A stretch of DNA of 64,000 nt from Isoperla grammatica. Lineage: Eukaryota; Arthropoda; Insecta; Plecoptera; Perlodidae. Shown piece by piece: positions 1-13,115 of this stretch. Made by a program: the position numbers and the translations under genes. The notes under the pieces were generated by a model. The model was not told the origin of the DNA and made no database searches. It saw only the letters and a list, made by a program, of their open reading frames with translations. The DNA is taken from NCBI GenBank assembly GCA_945910005.1, contig CAMDTW010000642.1:1240001-1304000 (forward strand). The letters run 5' to 3'. Position 1 is the stretch's first letter. Each line of letters starts with the position of its first letter.

Positions 1-729
1 ATGTAGTGGCTTCTATTTCACTGACTTAGCCCAGGGTTTATCAAGTACAGTCACCGTCACAATAGAGGAAACATGCGTCGTCCTGATACGTTGCATGTAG
101 TGGCTTTCATGTCACTGACTTAGCGCAGGGTTTATCAAGTTCAGTCACCGTCACAAGCGAGGAAACATGCGTTGTTCTGATATGTTGCATGTAGTGGCTT
201 TCATGTCACTGACTTAGCCCAGGGTTTATCAAGTACAGTCACCGTCACACTAGAGAAAACATGCGTTGTCCTGATACGTTGCATGTAGTGGCTTTCATGT
301 CACTGACTTAGCGCAGGGTTTATCAAGTACAGTCACCGTCACAAGCGAGGAAACATGCGTTGTTCTGATATGTTGCATGTAGTGGCTTCTATTTCACTGA
401 CTTAGCCCAGGGTTTATCAAGTACAGTCACCGTCACAATAGAGGAAACATGCGTCGTCCTGATACGTTGCATGTAGTGGCTTTCATGTCACTGACTTAGC
501 GCAGGGTTTATCAAGTTCAGTCACCGTCACAAGCGAGGAAACATGCGTTGTTCTGATATGTTGCATGTAGTGGCTTTCATGTCACTGACTAAGCGCAGGG
601 TTTATCAAGTTCAGTCACCGTCACAAGCGAGGAAACATGCGTTGTTCTGATATGTTGCATGTAGTGGCTTTCATGTCACTGACTTAGCCCAGGGTTTATC
701 AAGTTCAGTCACCCTCACAATAGAGTAAC
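1..729 (+). repeat. Right end of an incomplete HOR (alpha block)
   Basis: This segment lies left of the first HOR phase marker. It consists of alpha-type monomers alternating between a GCGC/TTCAG form and a GCCC/TACAG form, with tails AAGCGAGG, AATAGAGG or ACTAGAGA. Position 1 and position 377 begin the same variant (TTCTATTT), giving a 376-bp, four-monomer period. The segment corresponds in order to 11337-12065 and 19669-20397, which also lie immediately left of a phase marker. The real HOR therefore continues leftward out of the window. Confidence 0.85.
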
Positions 730-1087
730 ATGCGTTGTCCTGATATGTTGCATGTAGTGGCTTCTATGTCACTGACTAAGCGCAGGGCTTATCAAGTACA
801 GTCACCATCACAAGCAAGGAAACATGCGTTATCCTCATACGTTGCATGTAGTGGCTTCTATGTCACTGACTTAGCGCAGGGTTTATCAAGTACAGTCACC
901 GTCACAAGCAAGGAAACATGCGTTGTCCTGATATGTTGCATGAAGTGGCTTCTATGTCACTGACTTTGCGCAGGGTTTATCAAGTACAGTCACCGTCACA
1001 AGCAAGGAAACATGCGTTATCCTCATACGTGCATGAAGTGGCTTCTATGTCACTGACTTAGCCCAGGGTTTATCAATACAGTCACCG

Positions 1088-1780
1088 TCACACTAGAGAA
1101 AACATGCGTTGTCCTGATACGTTGCATGTAGTGGCTTTCATGTCACTGACTTAGCGCAGGGTTTATCAAGTTCAGTCACCGTCACACTAGAGAAAACATG
1201 CGTTGTCCTGATACGTTGCATGTAGTGGCTTTCATGTCACTGACTTAGCGCAGGGTTTATCAAGTTCAGTCACCGTCACAAGCGAGGAAACATGCGTTGT
1301 TCTGATATGTTGCATGTAGTGGCTTTCATGTCACTGACTTAGCCCAGGGTTTATCAAGTACAGTCACCGTCACACTAGAGAAAACATGCGTTGTCCTGAT
1401 ACGTTGCATGTAGTGGCTTTCATGTCACTGACTTAGCGCAGGGTTTATCAAGTACAGTCACCGTCACAAGCGAGGAAACATGCGTTGTTCTGATATGTTG
1501 CATGTAGTGGCTTCTATTTCACTGACTTAGCCCAGGGTTTATCAAGTACAGTCACCGTCACAATAGAGAAAACATGCGTCGTCCTGATACGTTGCATGTA
1601 GTGGCTTTCATGTCACTGACTTAGCGCAGGGTTTATCAAGTTCAGTCACCGTCACAAGCGAGGAAACATGCGTTGTTCTGATATGTTGCATGTAGTGGCT
1701 TCTATTTCACTGACTTAGCCCAGGGTTTATCAAGTACAGTCACCGTCACAATAGAGGAAACATGCGTCGTCCTGATACGT
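1088..1780 (+). repeat. Alpha block in copy A
   Basis: This is a run of alternating alpha monomers (GCGC/TTCAG with AAGCGAGG tail; GCCC/TACAG with ACTAGAGA or AATAGAGG tail), giving 188-bp and 376-bp sub-periods. It ends at the TCCTATGTAG variant near 1783, as in copies B, C, D and E. Confidence 0.8.
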
Positions 1781-2982
1781 CCTATGTAGTGGCTTCTATG
1801 TAACTGACTTAGCGCAGGGTTTATCAAGTACAGTCACCGTCACAAGCAAGTAAACATGCGTTGTGCTGATACGTTGCATGTAGTGGCTTTCATGTCACTG
1901 ACTTAGCGCAGGGTTTATCAAGTACAGTCACCGTCACAAGCAAGGAAACATGCATTGTCCTGATACGTTTCATGTAGTGGCTTCTATGTCACTGACTTAG
2001 CGCAGGGTTTATCAAGTACAGTCACCGTCACAATAGAGAAAACATGCGTTTTCCTGATACGTTGCATGTAGTGGCTTCTATGTCACTGACTTAGCGCAGG
2101 GTTTATCAAGAACAGTCACCTTCACAAGTGAGGAAACATGAGTTGTCCTCATATTTTGCATGAAGTGGCTTTCATGTCACTGACTTAGCGCAGGGTTTAT
2201 CAAGTACAGTCACCTTCACAAGCGAGGAAACATGCGTTGTTCTCATATGTTGCATGAAGTGGCTTTCATGTCACTGACTTAGCGCAGGGTTTATCAAGTA
2301 CAGTCACCGTCACAAGCAAGGAAACATGCGTTGTCCTCATACGTTGCATGTAGTGGCTTCTATGTCACTTACTTAGCCAGGGTTTATCAAGTACAGTGAC
2401 CTTCACAAGCGAGGAAACATGCGTTGTTCTCATATGTTGCATGAAGTGGCTTTCATGTCACTGACTTAGCGCAGGGTTTATCAAGTACAGTCACCGTCAC
2501 AAGCGAGGAAACATGCGTTGTTCTCATATGTTGCATGAAGTGGCTTTCATGTCACTGACTTAGCGCAGGGTTTATCAAGTACAGTCACCGTCACAAGCAA
2601 GGAAACATGCGTTGTCCTGATATGTTGCATGTAGTAGCTTCTATGTCACTGACTTAGCGCAGAGTTTATAAAGTACAGTCACCGTCACAAGCAAGGAAAC
2701 ATGCGTTGTCCTGATATGTTGCATGTAGTGGCTTCTATGTCACTGACTTAGCGCAGGGTTAATCAAGTACAGTCACCGTCACACTAGAGAAAACATGCGT
2801 TGTCCTGATACGTTGCATGTAGTGGCTTTCATGTCACTGACTTAGCGCAGGGTTTATCAAGTTCAGTCACCGTCACAAGCGAGGAAACATGCGTTGTTCT
2901 GATATGTTGCATGTAGTGGCTTCTATTTCACTGACTTAGCCCAGGGTTTATCAAGTACAGTCACCGTCACAATAGAGGAAAC

Positions 2983-3055
2983 ATGCGTCGTCCTGATACG
3001 TTCTATGTAGTGGCTTCTATGTAACTGACTTAGTGCAGGTCACAATAGAGGAAAC
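2983..3055 (+). repeat. 73-bp truncated monomer in copy A
   Basis: The distance between successive ATGCG starts is 73 instead of 94. Consensus positions 57-77 (21 bp, from GGTTTATC to CACC) are missing, so TAGTGCAG runs directly into GTCACAATAG. The same deletion sits at the same HOR position in copies B and C. In D (near 30842) and E (near 40988) the TAGTGCAGGG monomer is full length. Confidence 0.92.
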
Positions 3056-6000
3056 ATGCGTCGTCCTGATACGTTCTATGTAGTGGCTTCTATGTTACTG
3101 ACTTAGCGCAGGGTTTATCAAGTACAGTCACCTTCACAAGTGAGGAAACATGCGTTGTTCTCATATGTTGCATGAAGTGGCTTTCATGTCACTGACTTAG
3201 CGCAGGGTTTATCAAGTACAGTCACCGTCACAAGCGAGTAAACATGCGTTGTCCTTATACGTCACATGTAGTGGCTTCTATGTCACTTACTTAGCCAGGG
3301 TTTATCAAGTACAGTCACCTTCACAAGCGAGGAAACATGCGTTGTTCTCATATGTTGCATGAAGTGGCTTTCATGTCACTGACTTAGCGCAGGGTTTATC
3401 AAGTACAGTCACCGTCACAAGCGAGGAAACATGCGTTGTTCTCATATGTTGCATGAAGTGGCTTTCATGTCACTGACTTAGCGCAGGGTTTATCAAGTAC
3501 AGTCACCGTCACAAGCAAGGAAACATGCGTTGTTCTGATATGTTGCATAAAGTGGCTTCTATGTCACTGACTTAGCGCAGGGTTTATCAAGTACAGTCAC
3601 CGTCACAAGCGAGGAAACATGCGTTACCCTCATATGTTGCATGTAGTGGCTTCTATGTCACTGACTTACCGCAGGGTTTATCAAGTACAGTCACCTTCAC
3701 AAGCGAGGAAACATGCGTTGTTCTCACTTGTTGCATGAAGTGGCTTTCATGTCACTGACTTAGCGCAGGGTTTATCAAGTACAGTCCCCGTCACAAGCGA
3801 GGAAACATGCGTTGTTCTCATATGTTGCATGAAGTGGCTTTCATGTCACTGACAAGCGCAGGGTTTATCAAGTACAGTCACCGTCACAAGCAAGGAAACA
3901 TGCGTTGTCCTGATATGTTGCATGTTGTGGCTTCTATGTCACTGACTAAGCGCAGGGTTTATCAAGTACAGTCACCGTCACAAGCAAGGAAACATGCGTT
4001 GTCCTGATATGTTGCATGTAGTGGCCTTCATGTCACTGACTTAGCGCAAGGTTTATCAAGTTAAGTCACCGTCACAAGCAAGGAAACATGCGTTGTCCTG
4101 ATATGTTGCATGTAGTGGCTTCTAAGTCACTGACTTAGCGCAGAGTTTATCAAGTACAGTCACCGTCACAAGCAAGGAAACATGCGTTGTCCTCATACGT
4201 TGCATGTAGTGGCTTCTATGTCACTGACTTAGCGCAAGGTTTATCAAGTACACCGTCACAAGCAAGGAAACATGCGTTGTCCTGATATGTTGCATATAGT
4301 GGCTTCTATGTCACTGACTTAGCGCAGGGTTTATCAAGTACAGTCACCGTCACAATAGAGAAAACATGCGTTGTCCTCATACGTTGCATGTAGTGGCTTC
4401 TATGTCACTGACTTAGCTCAGGGTTTATCAAGTACAGTCACCGTCACAAGCGAGGAAACATGCCATGTTCTGATATGTTGCATGTAGTAGCTTTCATGTC
4501 ACTGACTTAGCGCAGGGTTTATCAAGTACAGTCACCGTCACAAGCAAGGAAACATGCGTTGTCCTGATACGTTGCATGTAGTGGCTTCTATGTCACTGAC
4601 TTAGCGCAGGGTTTATCGAGTACAGTCACCGTCACAAGCAAGAAAACATGCGTTGTCCTGATACGTTGCATGTAGTGGCTTCTATGTCACTGACTTAGCG
4701 CAGGGTTTATCGAGAACAGTCACCGTCACAAGCGAGGAAACATACGTTGTCCTGATACGTTGCATGTAGTGGCTTCTATATCACTGACTTAGCGCAGGGT
4801 TTATCGAGTACAGTCACCGTCACAAGCAAGGAAACATGCGTTGTCCTGATACGTTGCATGTAGTAGTTTTTATGTCACTGACATAGCGCAGGGTTTATCA
4901 AGTACAGTTACCGTCACAATAGAGGAAACATGCGTTGTCCTCATATACTGCTTGAAGTGGCTTCTATGTCACTGACTAAGCGCAGGGTTTATCAAGTCCA
5001 GTCACCGTCACAAGCAAGAAAACATGCGTTGTCCTGATATGTTGCATGTAGTGGCTTCTATGTCACTGACTAAGCGCAGGGTTTATCAAGTACAGTCACC
5101 GTCACAAGCAAGGAAACATGCGTTGTCCTGATATGTTGCATGTAGTGGCTTCTATGTCACTGACTTAGCGCAGGGTTTATCAAGTACAGTCTTCGTCACA
5201 AGCAAGGAAACATGCGTTGTCCTGATATGTTGCATGTAGTGACTTCTATGTCACTGACTTAGCGCAGGGTTTATCAAGTAAAGTCACCGTCACAAGCAAG
5301 GAAACATGCGTTGTCCTGATATGTTGCATGTAGTGGCTTTTATGTCACTGACTTAGAGCAGGGTTTATTAAGTACAATCACCGTCACAAGCAAGGAAACA
5401 TGAGTTGTCCTGATATGTTGCATGAAGTTTCTTTAATGTAACTGACTTAGCGCAGGGTTTATCAAGAAGAGTCACCGTCACAAGCAAGGAAACATGCGTT
5501 GTCCTCATACGTTGCATGTAGTGGCTTCTATGTCACTGACTTAGCGCAGGGTTTATCAAGTACAGTTACCGTCACAAGCAAGGAAACATGCGTTGTCCTG
5601 ATACGTTGCATGTAGTGGCCTTCATGTCACTGACTTAGGGCAGGGTTTATCAAGTACAGTCACCGTCACAAGCAAGGAAACATGCGTTGTCCTCATATGT
5701 TGCATGTAGTTGCTTCTATGTCACTGACTTAGCGCAGGGTTTATCAAGTACAGTCACCGTCACAAGCAAGGAAACATGCGTTGTACTTATATGTTGCATG
5801 TAGTAGCTTCTATGTCACTGACATAGCGCAAGAATTATCAAGTACAGTCACCGTCACAAGCGAGAAAACCTGCGTTGTCCTGATACGTTGCATATAGTGG
5901 CTTTCATGTCACTGACTTAGCGCAGGGTTTATCAAGTACAGTCACCGTCACAAGCAAGGAAACATGCGTTGTCCTGATATGTTCATGTAGTGGCTTTTAA

Positions 6001-9000
6001 GTCACTGACTTAGCGCAGGGTTAATCAAGTACAGTCACCGTCACAAGCAAGGAAACATGCGTTGTCCTCATACGTTGCATGTAGTGGCTTCTATGTCACT
6101 GACTTAGCGCAAGGTTTATCAAGTACAGTCACCGTCACAAGCAAGGAAACATGCGTTGTCCTCATACGTTGCATGTAGTGGCTTTCATGTCACTGACTTA
6201 GCGCAGGTTTTATCAAGTACAGTCACCGTCACAAGCAAGGAAACATGCGTTGTCCTCATACGTTGCATGTAGTGGCTTCTATGTCACTGACTTAGCGCAG
6301 GGCTTATCAAGTACAGTCACCGTCACTAGCAAGGAAACATGCGTGTTCCTGATACGTTGCATGTAGTGGCTTCTATGTCACTGACTTAGCGCAGGGTTTA
6401 TCAAGTACAGTCACCGTCACATGCAAGGAAACATGCGTTGTCCTGATATGTTGCATGTAGTGGCTTCTATGTCACTGACTTAGCGCAGGGTTTATAAAGT
6501 ACAGTCACCGTCACACGCGAGGAAACATGCGTTGTCCAGATATGTTGCATGTAGTGGCTTCTATGTCACTGACTTAGCGCAGGGTTTAACAAGTACGGTC
6601 ACCGTCACAAGCAAGGAAACATGCGTTGTCCTCATACGTTGCATGTAGTGGCTTCTATGTCACTGACTTAGCGCAGGGTTTATCAAGTACAGTCACCGTC
6701 ACAAGCGATGAAACATGCGTTGTCCTGATATGTTGCATGTAGTGGCTTTCATGTCACTGACTTTGCGCAGGGTTTATCAAGTACAGTCACTTTCACAAGC
6801 AAGGAAACATGCGTTGTCCTCATACGTTGCATGTAGTGGCTTTATGTCACTGACTAAGCGCAGGGTTTATCAAGTACAGTCACCGTCACAAGCAAGGAAA
6901 CATGCGTTGTCCTGATATGTTGCATTTAGTGGCATCTATGTCACTGACTTAGCGAAGGGTTTATCAAGTACAGTCACCGTCGCAAGCAAGGAAACATGCG
7001 TTGTCCTGATATGTTTCATGTAGTGGCTTCTATGTCATTGACTTAGCGCAGGGTTTATCAAGTACAGTCACCGTCACAAGCGAGGAAACATGCGTTGTCC
7101 TCATACGTTGCATGTAGTTGCTTCTGTGTCACTGACTTAGCGCAGGGTTTATCAAGTACAGTCACAGTCACAAGCGAGGAAACATGCGTTGTCCTGATAT
7201 GTTGCATGAAGTTGCTTCTATGTCACTGACTAAGCGCAGGGTTTATCAAGTACAGTCCCCGTCACAAGCGAGGAAACATGCGTTGTCCTCATTCGTTGCA
7301 TTTAGTGGCTTCTATGTCACTGACTTAGCGCAGGGTTTATCAAGTACAGTCACCGTCACAAGCGAGAAAACATGCGTTATCCTGATACGTTGCATGTAGT
7401 GGCTTCTATGTCACTGACTAAGCGCAGGGTTTATCAAGTACAGTCACCTTCACAAGCGAGGAAACATGCGTTGTTCTCATATGTTGCATGAAGTGGCTTT
7501 CATGTCACTGACTTAGCGCAGGGTTTATAGAGTACAGTCACCGTCACAAGCGAAGAAACATGCGTTGTTCTCATATGTTGCATGAAGTGGCTTTCATGTC
7601 ACTGACTAAGCGCAGGGTTTTTAAGTACAGTCACCGTCACAAGCAAGGAAACATGCGTTGTCCTGATATGTTGCATGTAGTAGCTTCTATGTCACTGACT
7701 AAGCGCAGGGTTTATCAAGTACAGTCACTGTCACAAGCTAGGAAACATGCGTTGTCCTGATATGTTGCATGTAGTGGCTTCTATGACACTGACTTAGCGC
7801 AGGGTTTATCAAGTACAGTCACTTTAACAAGCGAGGAAACATGCGTTGTTCTCATATGTTGCATGAAGTGGCTTTCATGTCACTGACTTAGCGCAGGGTT
7901 TATCAAGTACAGTCACCGTCATAAGCGAGGAAACATGCGTTGTTCTCATATGTTGCATGAAGTGGCTTTCATGTCACTGACTCAGCGCAGGGTTTATCAA
8001 GTACAGTCACCGTCACAAGCAAGGAAACATGCGTTGTCCTGATATGTTGCATGAAGTGGCTTCTATGTCACTGACTTAGCGCAGGGTTTATCAAGTACAG
8101 TCACCGTCACAAGCGAGGAAACATGCGTTGTCCTCATATGTTGCATGTAGTGGCTTCTATGTCACTGACTTAGCGCAGGGTTTATCAAGTACAGTCACCG
8201 TCACAAGCAAGGAAACATGCGTTGTCCTCATACGTTGCATGTAGTGGCTTCTATGTCACTGACTTAGCGAAAGGTTTATCAAGTACAGTCACCGTCACAA
8301 GCAAGGAAACATGCGTTGTCCTCATACGTTGCATGTAGTGGCTTTCATGTCACTGACTTAGCGCAGGGTTTATCAAGTACAGTCACCGTCACAAACAAGA
8401 AAACAAGCGTTGTCCTCATACGTTGCATGTAGTGGCTTCTATGTCACTGATTTGGCGCAGGGTTTATCAAGTACAGTCACCGTCACAAGCAAGGAAACAT
8501 GCGTTGTCCTGATACGTTGCATGTAGTGGCTTCTATGTCACTGACTTAGCGTTGGGTTTATCAAGTACAGTCACCGTCACAAGCAAGGAAACATGCGTTG
8601 TCCACATACGTTGCATGTAGTGGCTTTCATGTCACTGACTTAGCGCAGGGTTTATCAAGTTCAGTCACCGTCACAAGCGAGGAAACATGCGTTGTTCTGA
8701 TATGTTGCATGTAGTGGCTTTCATGTCACTGACTTAGCCCAGGGTTTGAAGTGCAGTCACCGTCACACTAGAGAAAACATGCGTTGTCCTGATACGTTGC
8801 ATGTAGTGGCTTTCATGTCACTGACTTAGCGCAGGGTTTATCAAGTACAGTCACCGTCACAAGCGAGGAAACATGCGTTGTTCTGATATGTTGCATGTAG
8901 TGGCTTCTATTTCACTGACTTAGCCCAGGGTTTATCAAGTACAGTGACCGTCACAATAAAGGAAACATGCGTCGTCCTGATACGTTGCATGTCGTGGCTT

Positions 9001-9247
9001 TCATGTCACTGACTTAGCGCAGGGTTTATCAAGTTCAGTCACCGTCACAAGCGAGGAAACATGCGTTGTTCTGATATGTTGCATGTAGTGGCTTTCATGT
9101 CACTGACTTAGCGCAGGGTTTATCAAGTTCAGTCACCGTCACAAGCGAGGAAACATGCGTTGTTCTGATATGTTGCATGTAGTGGCTTTCATGTCACTGA
9201 CTTAGCCCAGGGTTTATCAAGTTCAGTCACCCTCACAATAGAGTAAC

Positions 9248-10374
9248 ATGCGTTGTCCTGATATGTTGCATGTAGTGGCTTCTATGTCACTGACTAAGCG
9301 CAGGGTTTATCAAGTACAGTCACCGTCACAAGCAAGGAAACATGCGTTATCCTCATACGTTGCATGTAGTGGCTTCTATGTCACTGACTTAGCGCAGGGT
9401 TTATCAAGTACAGTCACCGTCACAAGCGAGGAAACATGCGTTGTTCTGATATGTTGCATGTAGTGGCTTCTATTTCACTGACTTAGCCCAGGGTTTATCA
9501 AGTACAGTCACCGTCACAATAGAGGAAACATGCGTCGTCCTGATACGTTGCATGTAGTGGCTTTCATGTCACTGACTTAGCGCAGGGTTTATCAAGTTCA
9601 GTCACCGTCACAAGCGAGGAAACATGCGTTGTTCTGATATGTTGCATGTAGTGGCTTCTATTTCACTGACTTAGCCCAGGGTTTATCAAGTACAGTCACC
9701 GTCACAATAGAGGAAACATGCGTCGTCCTGATACGTCCTATGTAGTGGCTTCTATGTAACTGACTTAGCGCAGGGTTTATCAAGTACAGTCACCGTCACA
9801 AGCAAGTAAACATGCGTTGTGCTGATACGTTGCATGTAGTGGCTTTCATGTCACTGACTTAGCGCAGGGTTTATCAAGTACAGTCACCGTCACAAGCAAG
9901 GAAACATGCATTGTCCTGATACGTTTCATGTAGTGGCTTCTATGTCACTGACTTAGCGCAGGGTTTATCAAGTACAGTCACCGCCACAAGCAAGGAAACA
10001 TGCGTTGTCCTGATACGTTGCATGTAGTGGCTTATATGTCACTGACTAAGCGCAGGGTTTATCAAGTACAGTCACCGTCACAAGCAAGGAAACATGCGTT
10101 GTCCTCATATGTTGCATGAAGTGGCTTCTATGTCACTGACTTAGCGCAGGGTTTATTGAGTACAGTCACCGTCACAAGCAAGGAAACATGCGTTGTCCTG
10201 ATACGTTGCATGTAGTGGCTTCTATGTCACTGACTAAGCGCAGGGTTTATCAAGTACAGTCACCGTCACAAGCAAGGAAACATGCGTTGTCCTGATATGT
10301 TGCATGAAGTAGCTTCTAAGTCACTGACTTAGCGCAGGGTTTATCAAGTACAGTCACCCTCACAATAGAGTAAC
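9248..10374 (+). repeat. Shortened HOR derivative, 1,127 bp (12 monomers)
   Basis: Two phase markers stand only 1,127 bp apart here, 12 monomers less 1 bp. The segment begins like a normal HOR left end and passes through the TCCTATG variant (about 9730) and GTGCTGAT (about 9820). It then switches to monomers carrying a CCGCCACAAG variant near 9982 and returns to the phase marker. The GCCACAAG-type run with TTATATG and TATTGAG neighbours is otherwise found only near 60220-60600 and 61325-61700, so this is a link to the far right of the window. I interpret it as a HOR that lost most of its interior. Confidence 0.75.
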
Positions 10375-12065
10375 ATGCGTTGTCCTGATATGTTGCATGT
10401 AGTGGCTTCTATGTCACTGACTAAGCGCAGGGTTTATCAAGTACAGTCACCGTCACAAGCAAGGAAACATGCGTTATCCTCATACGTTGCATGTAGTGGC
10501 TTCTATGTCACTGACTTAGCGCAGGGTTTATCAAGTACAGTCACCGTCACAAGCAAGGAAACATGCGTTGTCCTGATATGTTGCATGAAGTGGCTTCTAT
10601 GTCACTGACTTTGCGCAGGGTTTATCAAGTACAGTCACCGTCACAAGCAAGGAAACATGCGTTATCCTCATACGTTGCATGAAGTGGCTTCTATGTCGCT
10701 GACTTAGCCCAGGGTTTATCAAGTACAGTCACCGTCACACTAGAGAAAACATGCGTTGTCCTGATACGTTGCATGTAGTGGCTTTCATGTCACTGACTTA
10801 GCGCAGGGTTTATCAAGTTCAGTCACCGTCACACTAGAGAAAACATGCGTTGTCCTGATACGTTGCATGTAGTGGCTTCTATGTCACTGACTTAGCGCAG
10901 GGTTTATCAAGTACAGTCACCGTCACACTAGAGAAAACATGCGTTGTCCTGATACGTTGCATGTAGTGGCTTTCATGTCACTGACTTAGCGCAGGGTTTA
11001 TCAAGTTCAGTAACCGTCACACTAGAGAAAACATGCGTTGTCCTGATACGTTGCATGTAGTGGCTTTCATGTCACTGACTTAGCGCAGGGTTTATCAAGT
11101 TCAGTCACCGTCACAAGCGAGGAAACATGCGTTGTTCTGATATGTTGCATGTAGTGGCTTTCATGTCACTGACTTAGCCCAGGGTTTATCAAGTACAGTC
11201 ACCGTCACACTAGAGAAAACATGCGTTGTCCTGATACGTTGCATGTAGTGGCTTTCATGTCACTGACTTAGCGCAGGGTTTATCAAGTACAGTCACCGTC
11301 ACAAGCGAGGAAACATGCGTTGTTCTGATATGTTGCATGTAGTGGCTTCTATTTCACTGACTTAGCCCAGGGTTTATCAAGTACAGTCACCGTCACAATA
11401 GAGGAAACATGCGTCGTCCTGATACGTTGCATGTAGTGGCTTTCATGTCACTGACTTAGCGCAGGGTTTATCAAGTTCAGTCACCGTCACAAGCGAGGAA
11501 ACATGCGTTGTTCTGATATGTTGCATGTAGTGGCTTGCATGTCACTGACTTAGCCCAGGGTTTATCAAGTACAGTCACCGTCACACTAGAGAAAACATGC
11601 GTTGTCCTGATACGTTGCATGTAGTGGCTTTCATGTCACTGACTTAGCGCAGGGTTTATCAAGTACAGTCACCGTCACAAGCGAGGAAACATGCGTTGTT
11701 CTGATATGTTGCATGTAGTGGCTTCTATTTCACTGACTTAGCCCAGGGTTTATCATGTACAGTCACCGTCACAATAGAGGAAACATGCGTCGTCCTGATA
11801 CGTTGCATGTAGTGGCTTTCATGTCACTGACTTAGCGCAGGGTTTATCAAGTTCAGTCACCGTCACAAGCGAGGAAACATGCGTTGTTCTGATATGTTGC
11901 ATGTAGTGGCTTTCATGTCACTGACTAAGCGCAGGGTTTATCAAGTTCAGTCACCGTCACAAGCGAGGAAACATGCGTTGTTCTGATATGTTGCATGTAG
12001 TGGCTTTCATGTCACTGACTTAGCCCAGGGTTTATCAAGTTCAGTCACCCTCACAATAGAGTAAC
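10375..12065 (+). repeat. Shortened HOR derivative, 1,691 bp (18 monomers)
   Basis: A third closely spaced pair of phase markers bounds this segment. It opens as HOR copies do (GTTATCCTCATACG variant), then enters an extended alpha block from about 10735 that contains several consecutive ACTAGAGA monomers. The part from 10684 to 12065 recurs at an offset of 8,332 bp as 19016-20397, including the rare TCGCTGAC variant. It can therefore be read as the upstream flank of the same 8.33-kb unit that gave copies B and C. Confidence 0.8.
10735..12065 (+). repeat. Extended alpha block upstream of copy B
   Basis: Fourteen or so alpha monomers begin with a cluster of ACTAGAGA-tailed copies. The block recurs at +8,332 bp upstream of copy C, and a closely similar block lies at about 31910-33165 in copy D. 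Tetramer spacing (376 bp) is visible between successive TTCTATTT monomers, for example near 11350 and 11725. Confidence 0.8.
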
Positions 12066-12427
12066 ATGCGTTGTCCTGATATGTTGCATGTAGTGGCTTC
12101 TATGTCACTGACTAAGCGCAGGGTTTATCAAGTACAGTCACCGTCACAAGCAAGGAAACATGCGTTATCCTCATACGTTGCATGAAGTGGCTTCTATGTC
12201 ACTGACTTAGCGCAGGGTTTATCAAGTACAGTCACCGTCACAAGCAAGGAAACATGCGTTGTCCTGATATGTTGCATGAAGTGGCTTCTATGTCACTGAC
12301 TTTGCGCAGGGTTTATCAAGTACAGTCACCGTCACAAGCAAGGAAACATGCGTTATCCTCATACGTGCATGAAGTGGCTTCTATGTCACTGACTTAGCCC
12401 AGGGTTTATCAATACAGTCACCGTCAC

Positions 12428-13115
12428 ACTAGAGAAAACATGCGTTGTCCTGATACGTTGCATGTAGTGGCTTTCATGTCACTGACTTAGCGCAGGGTTT
12501 ATCAAGTTCAGTCACCGTCACACTAGAGAAAACATGCGTTGTCCTGATACGTTGCATGTAGTGGCTTTCATGTCACTGACTTAGCGCAGGGTTTATCAAG
12601 TTCAGTCACCGTCACAAGCGAGGAAACATGCGTTGTTCTGATATGTTGCATGTAGTGGCTTTCATGTCACTGACTTAGCCCAGGGTTTATCAAGTACAGT
12701 CACCGTCACACTAGAGAAAACATGCGTTGTCCTGATACGTTGCATGTAGTGGCTTTCATGTCACTGACTTAGCGCAGGGTTTATCAAGTACAGTCACCGT
12801 CACAAGCGAGGAAACATGCGTTGTTCTGATATGTTGCATGTAGTGGCTTCTATTTCACTGACTTAGCCCAGGGTTTATCAAGTACAGTCACCGTCACAAT
12901 AGAGGAAACATGCGTCGTCCTGATACGTTGCATGTAGTGGCTTTCATGTCACTGACTTAGCGCAGGGTTTATCAAGTTCAGTCACCGTCACAAGCGAGGA
13001 AACATGCGTTGTTCTGATATGTTGCATGTAGTGGCTTCTATTTCACTGACTTAGCCCAGGGTTTATCAAGTACAGTCACCGTCACAATAGAGGAAACATG
13101 CGTCGTCCTGATACG
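12428..13115 (+). repeat. Alpha block in copy B
   Basis: Same composition and position relative to the phase marker as the copy A block at 1088. It ends at TCCTATGTAG near 13117. Confidence 0.8.

Larger units (their letters stand above)
730..9247 (+). repeat. HOR copy A (about 8.52 kb)
   Basis: Copy A runs between the GAGTAAC phase markers preceding 730 and 9248. Ordered landmarks inside it are: alpha block about 1088-1780; GTGCTGAT near 1862; AAGTGAGG with ATGAG near 2131; CTTACTTAGCC at 2368 and 3286; the 73-bp truncated monomer at 2983; GACAAGCGC near 3852; the 4-bp deletion at 4245; GAATTATC at 5832; the ATTCGTTGCATTT variant near 7290; and GATTTGG at 8449. Compared with copies B and C it lacks about six monomers between the truncated monomer and GACAAGCGC. 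It retains about eight monomers (roughly 6040-6710) that B and C have lost. Confidence 0.85.

Noticed and set aside
6490..6500. TATA-like word TTTATAAAG as a promoter
   Set aside because: It is a one-base variant of TTTATCAAG present in a few monomers at fixed HOR positions, with no downstream gene or other promoter elements.
7288..7310. CENP-B box candidate in the ATTCGTTGCATTTAGTG variant
   Set aside because: The TTCG and the following A fit the core pattern, but the required CGGG is TAGT here, and the variant occurs only about once per HOR. The consensus monomer lacks TTCG entirely.
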